A stretch of 19,797 bases of DNA from JAYSRU01 sp043720875 (GCA_043720875.1 JAYSRU010000021.1:1-19797); one strand, 5' to 3'; positions 6,271 through 14,949 are shown, counted from the stretch's first letter. The notes: a model not told the origin generated them from the letters alone. Numbers and translations are program-made.

Positions 6271-9195
6271 TTAATGTAATGCTTTGTAAATTTCATCTTG
6301 TATTTGTGAGCGGATATTCATCGACCTAATCTTCCAATTAGTAGCATCTGGGTAAACCCGATTGGATAAGAAAATGAATACAATTTCATGTTGTGGATCT
6401 ACCCAAGCACAAGTGCCTGTAAAACCTGTATGTCCATATGTTTTGTTACTTGCTAATGAACCCATTGGTCCACCTTGACCTGTAGTGGTTTGGCGATCAA
6501 AACCTGCTCCTCTCCTACTTGTTGCACAAAATTGACAAGAGATATATTCCTCAATTACTGCCTTGTCAATGTAGCGAATACCCGCATACGTTCCGCCATT
6601 CAATGTCATTTGCATCAATGCACATAAATCGGTTGCATTGCTAAAAACTCCTGCATGTCCTCCAATTCCACCAAGCATAGCAGCACCTGGATCATGAACA
6701 TAACCGTGAACCAATTGATTTCTGAAATCTTTATCAAATTCCGTAGGCACTAATTTATCTAAAGCAAAATACTTGTACGGCGTATAACGCATGTGACTTA
6801 AGCCCATTGGTTTGTAAATGTTATCGTATACATATTCATCCAACGGTTTTTCACCCAGTTTTTCGATGATTGGTTTAGCAAAATAATAACCTAGATCAGA
6901 ATACTCATAGCCTTTACTTGGGTTAAATTCTGAGCGATAGATTTGCGCATACATGCTGTCTTTGTAAGAAGGCTTAATGAATAAAGAATCTGCCACCTGG
7001 TATTGATATTCATCTGTTTTCACTTTTGAATAAATTGAGCTACTTAACGTGCCGTTTTTAACCGTTCTTTTGTAAAATGGAACCCATGCGAAAAACCCAG
7101 CTTGATGCGCCATCATGGCTTTCAAATTAATCTTCCCCATTTTCCCTTGATCAGCCATATAAGGTAAATAGTCCTTAAGTTCACTGTTTAATGAAAACTT
7201 ACCATTGCTTTGAAGGTGCATTAATGCAATTGTTGAAGCCGCAATTTTTGTTACTGAAGCAATGTCGTACATGTCGGTATTATTTACAATCCGTTCAGTC
7301 TCATACGTATGTTTTCCAAAGCTTTTTTGATAAATCACTTTTCCTTTTAGGGCCACTACTACTTGACAACCTGGAAAGGCTTTTTGAGCTATTCCATTTA
7401 ACGCTATTTTATCGATGCCATCCAACTTTGAAGCGGCATAGCCAAGTTCCTCAGGGTAAGTGAATTTTAATCTTCCATTAGCTTGAAAATTAATTCCATC
7501 ACCTTCCTTGAAATCTTCGTTGATTGTTAATGGCAATTTACCACGTGCTTCTTGCGCACCGAATAAAATTTGAATGGCTGCTTTTTGAGCAAATTCTTCG
7601 TTCTCATAACCACAAATAACTGCATCAGGCAGTTGCAAACTCTTCACGTGCTTAAGTGCCATTGGGTTTCCAAAAATTAACGCTATTGACTTTTCTTTCG
7701 GTAAAAATGCTAACCATTCTTTCCACCCTTTTGGCATACCGTAATTTGAACTAGGATAATGACTTTGGGCATTTAACGCTGTAATTACAACGTCATAATA
7801 GGCAAGTTTGTCTTTGAATCGGGCCAATGCTTCTTTTCCATCTTTTACATAGAAAAAATCAGGTTTTGTGAAGTTTTGTACCATTTCACTTGCAAAGCCA
7901 CCACCACCAGAAACTGAAATATAGGCTATCTTTTTATCCAAACGTGCTAGCGGCAGCAACTTATCCGTATTCTTTAATATCGTCACTGATTCTTCAAAAA
8001 CCTTTTGTTTCGCATAAGCTACTTTAGTTTTTGAAAATTTCGTCACCGAAGCCATGCTTGCTTTTGAGTAGTTTTTGGCTTTCAAAATACGCGCAACCTT
8101 CGCATCAATTTCAGCAATAGATAACTCATTACTTTCAATAGCTTGTTTCACTGCGAATTTGGCTTCTATCAAGTTTTCGGGTGACAAAGGAACGTCACAT
8201 CCAGCTTTTAGCGCATTCACAGCAGATTGTCCGCTAGTAAATTTAGAAGTTATAACCGGCACATCTAATGCATCTGAAATTATTAATCCTTGAAAGCCAT
8301 TTCCTTTTCTTAAAATATCATTAATGATTTTCGGAGAAAAACTTGCCATATTCTCTGCATCTAACGCTTCATAGTTAATATGACCAACCATCACGCCAGA
8401 TGCTTTCATGTTGAACCCAGCAAGAAATGTCTTTGTTTCTTGAGCTACGTCTGTAGCTGACAAATTGATGGTTTGTGTGGTTTTATGCGGATGTGAACTA
8501 GCCAAGGTGTAACCTGGATAATGTTTTAAAATACTTAAAACTCCCGCCTCTTCGTAAGCCGAAATAGTAGCAGTTAAATGTGGGATAACTCGGTTAACAT
8601 TTGAGCCATATGATCTAAAATTCAGTGCATCGTCACCGGTTTCATGTAAAACTTCTGCTATTGGTCCAAAAACCATATTCACTCCCAATTCTTTGCATTC
8701 GGCAGCAACGTATTTGGCAATTTCACCCGTTAGCGCTGCATCATTATTTGCTCCTAGCGTTAGTTGTGTTGGGAAGTGTTCAATGTTTATGATCCGTTGT
8801 GCTGCACCAAACTCGGCATCTAGTGCAATAAATGGCTGAATTGAATTTATGCTTTTCTGTTTTATACCTTTTGCAAATGCAGTTAAACTTTTTGATAAAC
8901 ATTCGTAGACAACAAATCCACCAATCTTTGATTCATTGTACAAATTAATATATTCGGTTCTTTTTATACTATCATCCAATTGCTTGGCACCGATGATAAA
9001 AAGTTGCGAGATTTTAGCGTCTAGGGTCATCTTGGACACTTGCTGCATTTCTAAGTCAGTAGCACTAGATACAAAATTTGGGAACCTCCTGACTTTACTA
9101 AGGGAATAGAAAAAACTTATGGACAACACCCCCAAAAGCAATAAAAAAGAACTTAATTTTGAATAAGAGAAAATGCTCTTCACTTTATTTTTCAT
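6271..9195 (-). CDS. Membrane-anchored GH3 (NagZ-like) plus class C beta-lactamase-fold serine hydrolase fusion
   Basis: This 974-residue protein has an N-terminal membrane anchor or signal (about residues 12-34), a GH3 domain (about 50-385), a GH3 C-terminal alpha/beta domain (about 400-585) and a beta-lactamase/penicillin-binding fold (about 590-970). NagZ-type GH3 enzymes remove GlcNAc from peptidoglycan fragments. The nucleophile Asp is D308 (ISDALDV), and R194 (FRSYG) and K224-H225 (KHYPG) match substrate-binding residues. In the acid/base loop, an ungapped alignment to E. coli NagZ puts HPH (H235, H237) where NagZ has DSH: His is kept but Asp is replaced. The hydrolase domain has S647-V-T-K650 (SxxK), Y765-S-D and H922-T-G. 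This two-domain architecture is known in Bacteroidota, and the second domain probably acts on cell-wall peptides or esters rather than antibiotics. A strong promoter lies four bases upstream of the ATG, and bshA follows. Confidence 0.92.
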   Translation of the reverse strand: MKNKVKSIFSYSKLSSFLLLLGVLSISFFYSLSKVRRFPNFVSSATDLEMQQVSKMTLDAKISQLFIIGAKQLDDSIKRTEYINLYNESKIGGFVVYECLSKSLTAFAKGIKQKSINSIQPFIALDAEFGAAQRIINIEHFPTQLTLGANNDAALTGEIAKYVAAECKELGVNMVFGPIAEVLHETGDDALNFRSYGSNVNRVIPHLTATISAYEEAGVLSILKHYPGYTLASSHPHKTTQTINLSATDVAQETKTFLAGFNMKASGVMVGHINYEALDAENMASFSPKIINDILRKGNGFQGLIISDALDVPVITSKFTSGQSAVNALKAGCDVPLSPENLIEAKFAVKQAIESNELSIAEIDAKVARILKAKNYSKASMASVTKFSKTKVAYAKQKVFEESVTILKNTDKLLPLARLDKKIAYISVSGGGGFASEMVQNFTKPDFFYVKDGKEALARFKDKLAYYDVVITALNAQSHYPSSNYGMPKGWKEWLAFLPKEKSIALIFGNPMALKHVKSLQLPDAVICGYENEEFAQKAAIQILFGAQEARGKLPLTINEDFKEGDGINFQANGRLKFTYPEELGYAASKLDGIDKIALNGIAQKAFPGCQVVVALKGKVIYQKSFGKHTYETERIVNNTDMYDIASVTKIAASTIALMHLQSNGKFSLNSELKDYLPYMADQGKMGKINLKAMMAHQAGFFAWVPFYKRTVKNGTLSSSIYSKVKTDEYQYQVADSLFIKPSYKDSMYAQIYRSEFNPSKGYEYSDLGYYFAKPIIEKLGEKPLDEYVYDNIYKPMGLSHMRYTPYKYFALDKLVPTEFDKDFRNQLVHGYVHDPGAAMLGGIGGHAGVFSNATDLCALMQMTLNGGTYAGIRYIDKAVIEEYISCQFCATSRRGAGFDRQTTTGQGGPMGSLASNKTYGHTGFTGTCAWVDPQHEIVFIFLSNRVYPDATNWKIRSMNIRSQIQDEIYKALH

Positions 9196-9199
9196 GCTG

Positions 9200-9229
9200 C
9201 AAATTTAATCTGTCTTTTTGGCATAACAA
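9200..9229 (-). promoter_or_regulatory. Consensus Bacteroidota promoter for the GH3/serine-hydrolase gene
   Basis: On the minus strand, TTG (9229-9227) is followed after exactly 19 bases by TAAATTTG (9207-9200). This is a full match to TTG-N19-TAnnTTTG. Only four bases (CAGC) separate the box from the ATG at 9195. Transcription should therefore begin at or within a base or two of the start codon, making the mRNA leaderless. Confidence 0.75.
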
Positions 9230-9280
9230 GAAATATGGAACAAATATTGACACAATGGTAAGTGAATAAGTCTTAAAAAG

Positions 9281-9288
9281 TACCTTTG
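9281..9288 (+). promoter_or_regulatory. -7 promoter box (TAnnTTTG) upstream of the mutL cluster
   Basis: TACCTTTG is a perfect TAnnTTTG match 21 bases before the ATG at 9310. No TTG lies at the usual 19-23 base spacing; the nearest candidates are imperfect. It is divergent from the GH3-gene promoter, and the two share the 114-base gap at 9196-9309. Confidence 0.6.
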
Positions 9289-9309
9289 TTAACATAAATT
9301 GCAAAAAGC

Positions 9310-9657
9310 ATGGCACGTTTCTTTAGTAAATCTGTTTCTACCTATAATAAATTCAAGTTTCATACGCGATTTTACGACCCTCAAGTTGAAAAACTTAATG
9401 AGATGAAAAAGGATGCTGAAATGCAAAGCGTTGTATTGCCAAATGGCAGTGTGAATAAAGAAATGATGCGTAGAAGAATGGCTCAAGTTAATGAACGCAA
9501 TAGACCCGAAATAATGGAGAAAAAACGTTTGCAACGCCTATTCTTATTGCTAGGTTTACTTGCAGTTGGGGTTTATTTCTTTTTAACCTATGTCAACAAA
9601 GTGGATTCTGGAGTTACGTATATTTATGACAACGCAAAACCTAGTACGGTAAAATGA
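9310..9657 (+). CDS. Small single-pass membrane protein upstream of mutL
   Basis: This is a 115-residue protein with a basic, charged N-terminal two thirds and one transmembrane helix at about residues 76-95 (FLLLGLLAVGVYFFLTY). A short tail of about 20 residues follows. By the positive-inside rule the long Arg/Lys-rich N-terminus is cytoplasmic and the tail periplasmic. From memory, similar small proteins precede mutL in flavobacterial genomes, where some are labelled riboflavin synthase subunit beta. Nothing here resembles lumazine or riboflavin synthase, so I regard that label as a propagated error. The gene ends in an ATGA overlap with mutL (9654-9657), indicating translational coupling. 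Function unknown. Confidence 0.8.
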   Translation: MARFFSKSVSTYNKFKFHTRFYDPQVEKLNEMKKDAEMQSVVLPNGSVNKEMMRRRMAQVNERNRPEIMEKKRLQRLFLLLGLLAVGVYFFLTYVNKVDSGVTYIYDNAKPSTVK

Positions 9658-11504
9658 GTTCAATAATTCGCTTATTACCAGACAATATTGCCAATCAAAT
9701 TGCTGCTGGAGAAGTTATACAACGTCCCGCTTCGGTGGTGAAGGAACTTCTCGAAAATGCGATTGATGCTGGTGCGGATAAAATACATCTTGTTATCAGA
9801 GATGGAGGACGAACACTAATTCAGATAGTGGACAATGGCAAAGGAATGACTGAGGAAGATGCACATATGTGTTTCGAACGTCATGCCACGTCAAAATTGA
9901 GATCATCAGAGGATTTATTTACATTACAAACAAAAGGTTTTCGTGGTGAAGCGCTCGCTTCTATTGCTGCAATTGCACATGTTGAATTGGTTACAAAACA
10001 ATCCGATAGTGAATTAGCCTTTAAAATTGAAATTGAAGGAAGTGAAATAAAAACTACCGGTGTAACTACAAGTAGTAATGGCACGACGTTCAGCGTAAAA
10101 AATCTTTTTTATAACGTTCCTGCTCGCAGAAATTTTTTGAAATCTGATCAAATTGAAAATGGTCATATCAGCGTTGAGTTTGAACGTTTGGCACTGGTTC
10201 ACCCAGAAGTTGAATTCACCTATTCTACCAATGGAACCACCTTGTTTACATTGAAAAAGAGTAACTTAAAAAAGCGAATTTCAGAAGTACTGGGGAAAAA
10301 CTATGAGCAACGTCTCGTACCCATTGAGGCCTCAACGGATATCGTAGAAATTACAGGTTTCGTGGTGAAGCCAGAATTTTCAAAAAAGAAACGCGGTGAC
10401 CAATATTTATTTGTGAATGATCGATTCTTTAAAGACAATTATTTAAACCATTCTATTACCAGTGCATTTGAAAATTTGATTGCAGAGAAAGCTTTTCCAG
10501 CTTATTTTATATACCTGAAAGTACCAACACATTCTATTGATGTCAATGTACATCCAACCAAAACTGAAATTAAGTTTGAAGAAGATCGCGCTATTTATCA
10601 AATCTTAAAAAGCACCATTAAACAAGCATTGGGGAAGTTTCACATCGCTCCTTCTTTAGATTTTTCATTAAATCCAGAATTTGAAATACCGAGTTTTTCT
10701 TCAAGAACGGAGGCGATTCAACCGTCAATTGATACGAACCCGAGTTACAATCCATTTCAATCGAGGTCAAATTCTATGAGAAACACGAATACTATAACTC
10801 GTATGAGTGGGTTTGGCGGAGAAAGTGACAACAAAATGGCAATTGACAATTTCTTTGAATTAAGCAAAGAGGAATTGGATCAATTTCCAGGAGTCAACTT
10901 AGAAATTGAAGCCAACACAACTGCGGCACAAGAAGAACTTTTTCACACTGAAATAAATATTCAACAACATTTATTTACGGGTGTGCATATCATTTTAATG
11001 CACCATGAGTTAACCATTATTCACGCTAATAGAGCGCGGCAACGAGTGATTTATGAGCAATTAATGCATACGTTTATGCTACAACCCATTGCCTCTCAAC
11101 AGCTGTTGTTTCCAATAGAAAAAGAAGTAGACAAGAAAGAACTGATTATTTGGGAAGCAAACAAAAGTAGCCTAGAAAGAATTGGGTTTAATTGGACTAT
11201 CAGTGAAGATCAACTCAATGTTTTTGGAATTCCAGCATGTGTAAGAGAAGTCGAAGCGCTCAATTGTATAGATGAATTAATTATTCAATTGAGTCAAAAT
11301 GAATTACACCCCGGAGAAATTGCACATACTTTAATCAATACGCTAGCCTTCAGTGCATCTCGCACCAAAATCAATTTATTTGAAACAGAAATACGTTCAG
11401 AATTGATTCATCAATTATTTCAATGCAAAGAACATACATTTACACCCAACGGATTAAAAATTATTACATCATTACCAACCGAAGAGTTAAACGCTCGTTT
11501 ATAA
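9654..11504 (+). CDS. mutL: DNA mismatch repair protein MutL
   Basis: MutL couples MutS mismatch recognition to downstream repair by ATP-driven dimer closure. The GHKL ATPase domain (about residues 1-330) is complete. NQIAAGEVIQRPASVVKEL carries the catalytic Glu (E31), LENAIDAGA the Mg-binding Asn (N35), and DNGKGM, RHATSKL and TKGFRGEALASI complete the ATP site. A low-complexity Ser/Asn-rich linker at about 345-420 leads to the C-terminal dimerisation domain (about 430-616). Where nicking MutL proteins have DQHAxxE, this one has HANRARQR (starting at H457), so it should lack endonuclease activity. The length of 616 is normal. It overlaps the preceding small gene by four bases, and the first rhomboid gene starts seven bases after its stop. 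Confidence 0.97.
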   Translation: MSSIIRLLPDNIANQIAAGEVIQRPASVVKELLENAIDAGADKIHLVIRDGGRTLIQIVDNGKGMTEEDAHMCFERHATSKLRSSEDLFTLQTKGFRGEALASIAAIAHVELVTKQSDSELAFKIEIEGSEIKTTGVTTSSNGTTFSVKNLFYNVPARRNFLKSDQIENGHISVEFERLALVHPEVEFTYSTNGTTLFTLKKSNLKKRISEVLGKNYEQRLVPIEASTDIVEITGFVVKPEFSKKKRGDQYLFVNDRFFKDNYLNHSITSAFENLIAEKAFPAYFIYLKVPTHSIDVNVHPTKTEIKFEEDRAIYQILKSTIKQALGKFHIAPSLDFSLNPEFEIPSFSSRTEAIQPSIDTNPSYNPFQSRSNSMRNTNTITRMSGFGGESDNKMAIDNFFELSKEELDQFPGVNLEIEANTTAAQEELFHTEINIQQHLFTGVHIILMHHELTIIHANRARQRVIYEQLMHTFMLQPIASQQLLFPIEKEVDKKELIIWEANKSSLERIGFNWTISEDQLNVFGIPACVREVEALNCIDELIIQLSQNELHPGEIAHTLINTLAFSASRTKINLFETEIRSELIHQLFQCKEHTFTPNGLKIITSLPTEELNARL

Positions 11505-11511
11505 CAAAACT

Positions 11512-12261
11512 ATGAATTCAATTTTTGCAAATTTACCACAGGTAACCAAAAACTTACTTATTCTTAATGCGCTATTTTTTCTTGCTACAATCGTGTTAAA
11601 AGGAAAAGGAATTGATTTGGGATCGATGCTAGGAACGCACTATATAGGCACACCATTATTTCAGCCCTATCAAGCTGTTACGCATTTTTTCATGCACGCT
11701 AACTTTTTTCACTTATTGTTCAACATGTTTGGGTTGATTGCTTTTGGAAGCATGTTAGAGCGCGTATGGGGACCAAAACGTTTTGCGATTTTTTACTTCG
11801 CGTGTGCATTCGGTTCGTTTTTGCTTTACAATGGTGTTGGGTTTTATCACGTTTACGAATTAAAACAAACGATAATTGCAAACGGTGAAAGCTTAGATGT
11901 TTTGAATAATTTTATTAAAGATTACCCAAATATCAGTGCGTATGCTGACGTTAAAGCTAGTGATGCATCTAATGAATATATCTCAAAGTCGATGGTGCCA
12001 ATGCTGGGTGCTTCTGGTGCTATTTATGGACTTTTGGTAGGTGCAGCCATGTTATTTCCAAACACCCAAATGATGTTGCTATTCCCTCCCATTCCAATCA
12101 AATTAAAATACTTAGCTTTAGCTCTAATTGTAATCGCTCTTTATTCTAACTTTAAGGATAACACAGGAGACAATGTTGCGCACCTGGCTCACCTTGGTGG
12201 AGCTGCAGTTGGTTTCATTATGATTATGATTTGGAAAAGAAACAAAACAACATTTTATTAA
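11512..12261 (+). CDS. Rhomboid-family intramembrane serine protease (first of two)
   Basis: Rhomboids cleave membrane-protein substrates within or near the bilayer. The catalytic Ser is S168 in LGASGAIYG and the catalytic His is H227 in AHLAHLGG. The rhomboid HxxxxHxxxN element is present as HANFFHLLFNM. About six membrane segments are visible in the 249 residues. A polar insertion of roughly 50 residues (about 110-160), rich in Asp, Asn and Lys, lies between the second or third helix and the helix carrying the Ser, and is absent from the neighbouring paralogue. The gene is seven bases after mutL and 23 before the second rhomboid, so all are probably on one transcript. Substrate unknown. Confidence 0.93.
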   Translation: MNSIFANLPQVTKNLLILNALFFLATIVLKGKGIDLGSMLGTHYIGTPLFQPYQAVTHFFMHANFFHLLFNMFGLIAFGSMLERVWGPKRFAIFYFACAFGSFLLYNGVGFYHVYELKQTIIANGESLDVLNNFIKDYPNISAYADVKASDASNEYISKSMVPMLGASGAIYGLLVGAAMLFPNTQMMLLFPPIPIKLKYLALALIVIALYSNFKDNTGDNVAHLAHLGGAAVGFIMIMIWKRNKTTFY

Positions 12262-12284
12262 TTTAGTGCCACAACCTCAAATTC

Positions 12285-13220
12285 ATGAGCCAAAATAATT
12301 TTATTTCAGATCTAAAACTCCGCTATGCAACTGGTGGAATGTTCACCAAACTCATTGCGGTGAATTTGATTGTATTTCTTGTTATTTCAATACTCACTGT
12401 GTTTTTCAAACTTTCTGGTATTGATGTTCAAATAGGTTCAGAATTCTCGAATTTAATGACATCAATTTTTGCGTTGCAAACAGATCCAATGCAATTACTG
12501 ACGCATCCATGGGGAATATTCACGTATATGTTTTCTCATTTCGACACGTTGCATTGCTTATTTAATTTGTTGATTCTTTACTTTGCCGGGAAAACCTTAG
12601 AAAATTACTTTTCTGGCACACGAATTTTGGTCATCTATTTATTAGGTGGAATCACAGGTGCATTTTTTGAAGTTATTGCACATTCAATATTTCCCGTTTT
12701 TATCCAACATGCAAATGTAACTGGAGCATCTGGAGCAAATATGGCACTTTTCATGGCCTTAGCATTTCATAAAAGGGATTTAGAAATTAATCTGTTTGGA
12801 GTTTTACCAATTAAGATTTTATACCTCGCTTTGATTTATTTCGCCATCGACTTTATAGGCTTAGGTTCAAAAGATGGCGTAGCACATTTTGCGCATATCG
12901 GCGGGGCATTGTTCGGTATTTATGCAATTACAAATCCTTACGCTAGTAAAAATATTTCTTTTACACTCGAACGATATTTTGATAAAATCAAATCTAAATT
13001 TAAGCTTAGAAATAAGACAAAAACGAAAGTAAGTCACAATTATACGCGCAACACAGCAACCGGCACAAAAAAGGCTAAGCCAGATGAGTTTTACGCCATG
13101 GATAAGCGTGATCGCCAAGTGAAAACAGATGCAATTTTGGATAAAATCTCAAAGTCTGGCTACGATTCACTTTCAAAAGAAGAAAAAGATTTCTTATTCA
13201 ATCAAAGCAACAATGCCTAA
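12285..13220 (+). CDS. Rhomboid-family intramembrane serine protease (second of two) with a basic C-terminal tail
   Basis: This is a paralogue of the preceding gene. The catalytic Ser is S149 in TGASGANMA and the His is H204 in VAHFAHIGG; HFDTLHCLFN matches the conserved His/Asn helix. Six membrane segments occupy about residues 18-222. A soluble, strongly basic tail of about 85 residues follows. It ends in a compact helical element around DKISKSGYDSLSKEEKDFL, which I recall at the C-terminus of many Bacteroidota rhomboids. The tail should be cytoplasmic. The last eight bases overlap the ATG of the next gene (13213), suggesting translational coupling. Confidence 0.92.
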   Translation: MSQNNFISDLKLRYATGGMFTKLIAVNLIVFLVISILTVFFKLSGIDVQIGSEFSNLMTSIFALQTDPMQLLTHPWGIFTYMFSHFDTLHCLFNLLILYFAGKTLENYFSGTRILVIYLLGGITGAFFEVIAHSIFPVFIQHANVTGASGANMALFMALAFHKRDLEINLFGVLPIKILYLALIYFAIDFIGLGSKDGVAHFAHIGGALFGIYAITNPYASKNISFTLERYFDKIKSKFKLRNKTKTKVSHNYTRNTATGTKKAKPDEFYAMDKRDRQVKTDAILDKISKSGYDSLSKEEKDFLFNQSNNA

Positions 13221-14358
13221 ATTTTTACAGTATATCGTCCGATTTTCTACTTATTTTAAAATAGGTACGATCTTGACGTTGTTCTGTTTGCTGATGGCAT
13301 ATATCTGCCCCTTCATCCATCCTGCTTCTGGTTGGGTACTTCCCTTCTTCGGTTTAGCGTATCCAGTTTCTTTGCTTTTAAGCCTGTTTTTACTTATTTG
13401 TTGGACCTTAGTGCGATCTAGATGGGCCATTGTGGTTTTAGTATTTTTAGTTGTTGGAGGATCTTTGCATTTTAGAACAATAGGAATGGTTTTCAATGAG
13501 CCAATAATCCCAGAAAATGCAAATACACTTAAATTAGTTTCCTTTAATTGTCATTTGATGGGGTTATATGAACCAACTGTGGCTGGTCGATTGGAAAGAA
13601 GAAATAGTATCCTAAACTTTCTTCAACAAGAAGAAGCAGATGTAATTTGCTTTCAAGAATTTTATCAACAAGACAAACCCACATCCTTTTTAACACGAGA
13701 CACAATTGTTGAATGTTTAAAAATGAAAAATTATCAAGAACGCTACAGCCATAAATTAGTCGGACGTCAAAATTTTGGAATTGCCTTATTTAGCAAATAT
13801 CCCATTATTCAAAAAGGCGATGTAATGTTTGATAGCAATATCCAAAACAGTGACAATTATTGTGTGTTTGCTGATATTTTAAAAAATGGTGATACGTTTA
13901 GAGTCTACAACATTCACTTACAATCTGTAAAATTCAGAGATACGGATTATGCTATTTTTGGAGAATCTGAAAAGAAAAACACCTTGTCTACCAAAAATGT
14001 TGAAGGTTTAATTAATAAATTAAAAGAAGCCTATCAACAACGTGGCAATCAAGCCAATAAAGTTATTGAACATGCAAAGGAATCACCTTATCCAGTAATC
14101 ATGTGTGGTGATTTCAATGATACTCCAATGTCGTATTGTTACAATTTATTTAACCGAGATTATATTGATGCTTTTCGGAATACATCGAATGGATTGGGAG
14201 TTACTTATGCTGGGCGTGTTCCTGCTGGTAGAATCGATTATATTTTTCATGACAAACGTCTGTCATCGAGTAAATTCGAAATTCAAAAAGAAGCGCTAAG
14301 CGATCACTACGCTATCAATTGCACAATTTGGAAAACTCCAATAAATAGTGAGCCTTAA
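13213..14358 (+). CDS. Membrane-anchored endonuclease/exonuclease/phosphatase (EEP) family protein
   Basis: Three N-terminal membrane helices (about residues 15-35, 40-64 and 71-83) precede an EEP domain (about 105-378). The metal-dependent phosphodiesterase residues are present: N112 (SFNCH), E149 (CFQEF), D300 and N302 (GDFND), D342 (GRIDYIF) and S363-D364-H365. The catalytic domain probably faces the periplasm, given the N-terminal anchor; the substrate (nucleic acid, phospholipid or sugar phosphate) cannot be inferred. I chose the ATG at 13213, giving 381 residues. An earlier in-frame start at 13129 would add 28 residues unlike the family and lie deep within the rhomboid gene. The eight-base overlap with the rhomboid stop and the position downstream of mutL match a cluster I recall from other flavobacteria. 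Confidence 0.92.
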   Translation: MPKFLQYIVRFSTYFKIGTILTLFCLLMAYICPFIHPASGWVLPFFGLAYPVSLLLSLFLLICWTLVRSRWAIVVLVFLVVGGSLHFRTIGMVFNEPIIPENANTLKLVSFNCHLMGLYEPTVAGRLERRNSILNFLQQEEADVICFQEFYQQDKPTSFLTRDTIVECLKMKNYQERYSHKLVGRQNFGIALFSKYPIIQKGDVMFDSNIQNSDNYCVFADILKNGDTFRVYNIHLQSVKFRDTDYAIFGESEKKNTLSTKNVEGLINKLKEAYQQRGNQANKVIEHAKESPYPVIMCGDFNDTPMSYCYNLFNRDYIDAFRNTSNGLGVTYAGRVPAGRIDYIFHDKRLSSSKFEIQKEALSDHYAINCTIWKTPINSEP

Positions 14359-14368
14359 TCAAAAAACG

Positions 14369-14401
14369 TTGTTATAATTAACGAAACAAATACTATCTTT
14401 G
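14369..14401 (+). promoter_or_regulatory. Bacteroidota-type promoter upstream of the lipocalin-like lipoprotein gene
   Basis: TTG at 14369-14371 and a perfect TAnnTTTG box, TATCTTTG at 14394-14401, are separated by 22 bases. The box lies 44 bases before the ATG at 14446, giving a leader of about 40 bases. It marks the start of a new transcription unit in the 87-base gap after the EEP gene. I see no hairpin terminator in that gap. Confidence 0.65.
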
Positions 14402-14445
14402 AACTCAATCTAAAGCACTATTTACAAAAACCCTAATACATTGTT

Positions 14446-14937
14446 ATGAAATTTTTACCAATCATCGCTTCTTGTCTGTTACTATTTATGTTCGCAGCAT
14501 GTACCTCTTCAACAACTGTAACTTTAGACGAAAAAGCCTTAAATACACTTGAAGACAAATCTATCAGTAAAGAAGAAAAATTGCTAATTGGCAAATGGAA
14601 ATTAACCCTTCAGGAAAACAGAGCGGTTGCTGGGGAAAAAATTGATTATACGAAGCAAAAAATTGAGATTATTACTAAATTTGAACCTAATGGTTATTTT
14701 GAAGTTTACGACACATTTCTAGATCCTAATTACGTAAAATCTGGTTTACCAAAAATTCAATCACGCAGCAAAGGTCAATGGGAATTGAATAAGTCTGGTG
14801 GATTAACTTTAGAATACTTAGGTTCGGATACAAAAAGAACTGAGAAATTGATTTTCGACAAAATCACTGATACTGAAATGACGGTTCATGGTGCTGAAAA
14901 AAACGCAAGCATCTATAAATCGTATAAAGCGCTTTAA
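14446..14937 (+). CDS. Lipocalin-like lipoprotein
   Basis: This 163-residue protein has a lipoprotein signal peptide with a lipobox ending FAAC, so C19 should be lipidated after cleavage. A short Ser/Thr-rich and charged linker follows. From about residue 47 it has the lipocalin-like start LIGKWKL and a run of alternating beta strands (EIITKFEPNGYFEVYDTF, then SKGQWELN, LTLEYLG and MTVHG). This is the pattern of the small lipocalin-like domains common in Bacteroidota lipoproteins, where GxW opens the barrel. Ligand and role are unknown. It has its own promoter and is 12 bases upstream of the YciO-like gene. Confidence 0.8.
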   Translation: MKFLPIIASCLLLFMFAACTSSTTVTLDEKALNTLEDKSISKEEKLLIGKWKLTLQENRAVAGEKIDYTKQKIEIITKFEPNGYFEVYDTFLDPNYVKSGLPKIQSRSKGQWELNKSGGLTLEYLGSDTKRTEKLIFDKITDTEMTVHGAEKNASIYKSYKAL

Positions 14938-14949
14938 TAGCTCTATATC

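Noticed and set aside
6271..9195. Antibiotic-resistance beta-lactamase
   Set aside because: The SxxK, Y-S-D and HTG motifs belong to a C-terminal domain of a GH3 fusion typical of cell-wall enzymes; YSD replaces the usual YxN of class C enzymes, and nothing indicates a resistance role.
9881..10202. Minus-strand open frames inside mutL
   Set aside because: They lie wholly within a well-supported gene and show no recognisable protein features.
13129..13212. N-terminal extension of the EEP protein by 28 residues
   Set aside because: The extension lies within the rhomboid coding region, is Lys-rich and unlike an N-terminus of this family; the ATG at 13213 directly precedes the membrane helices.
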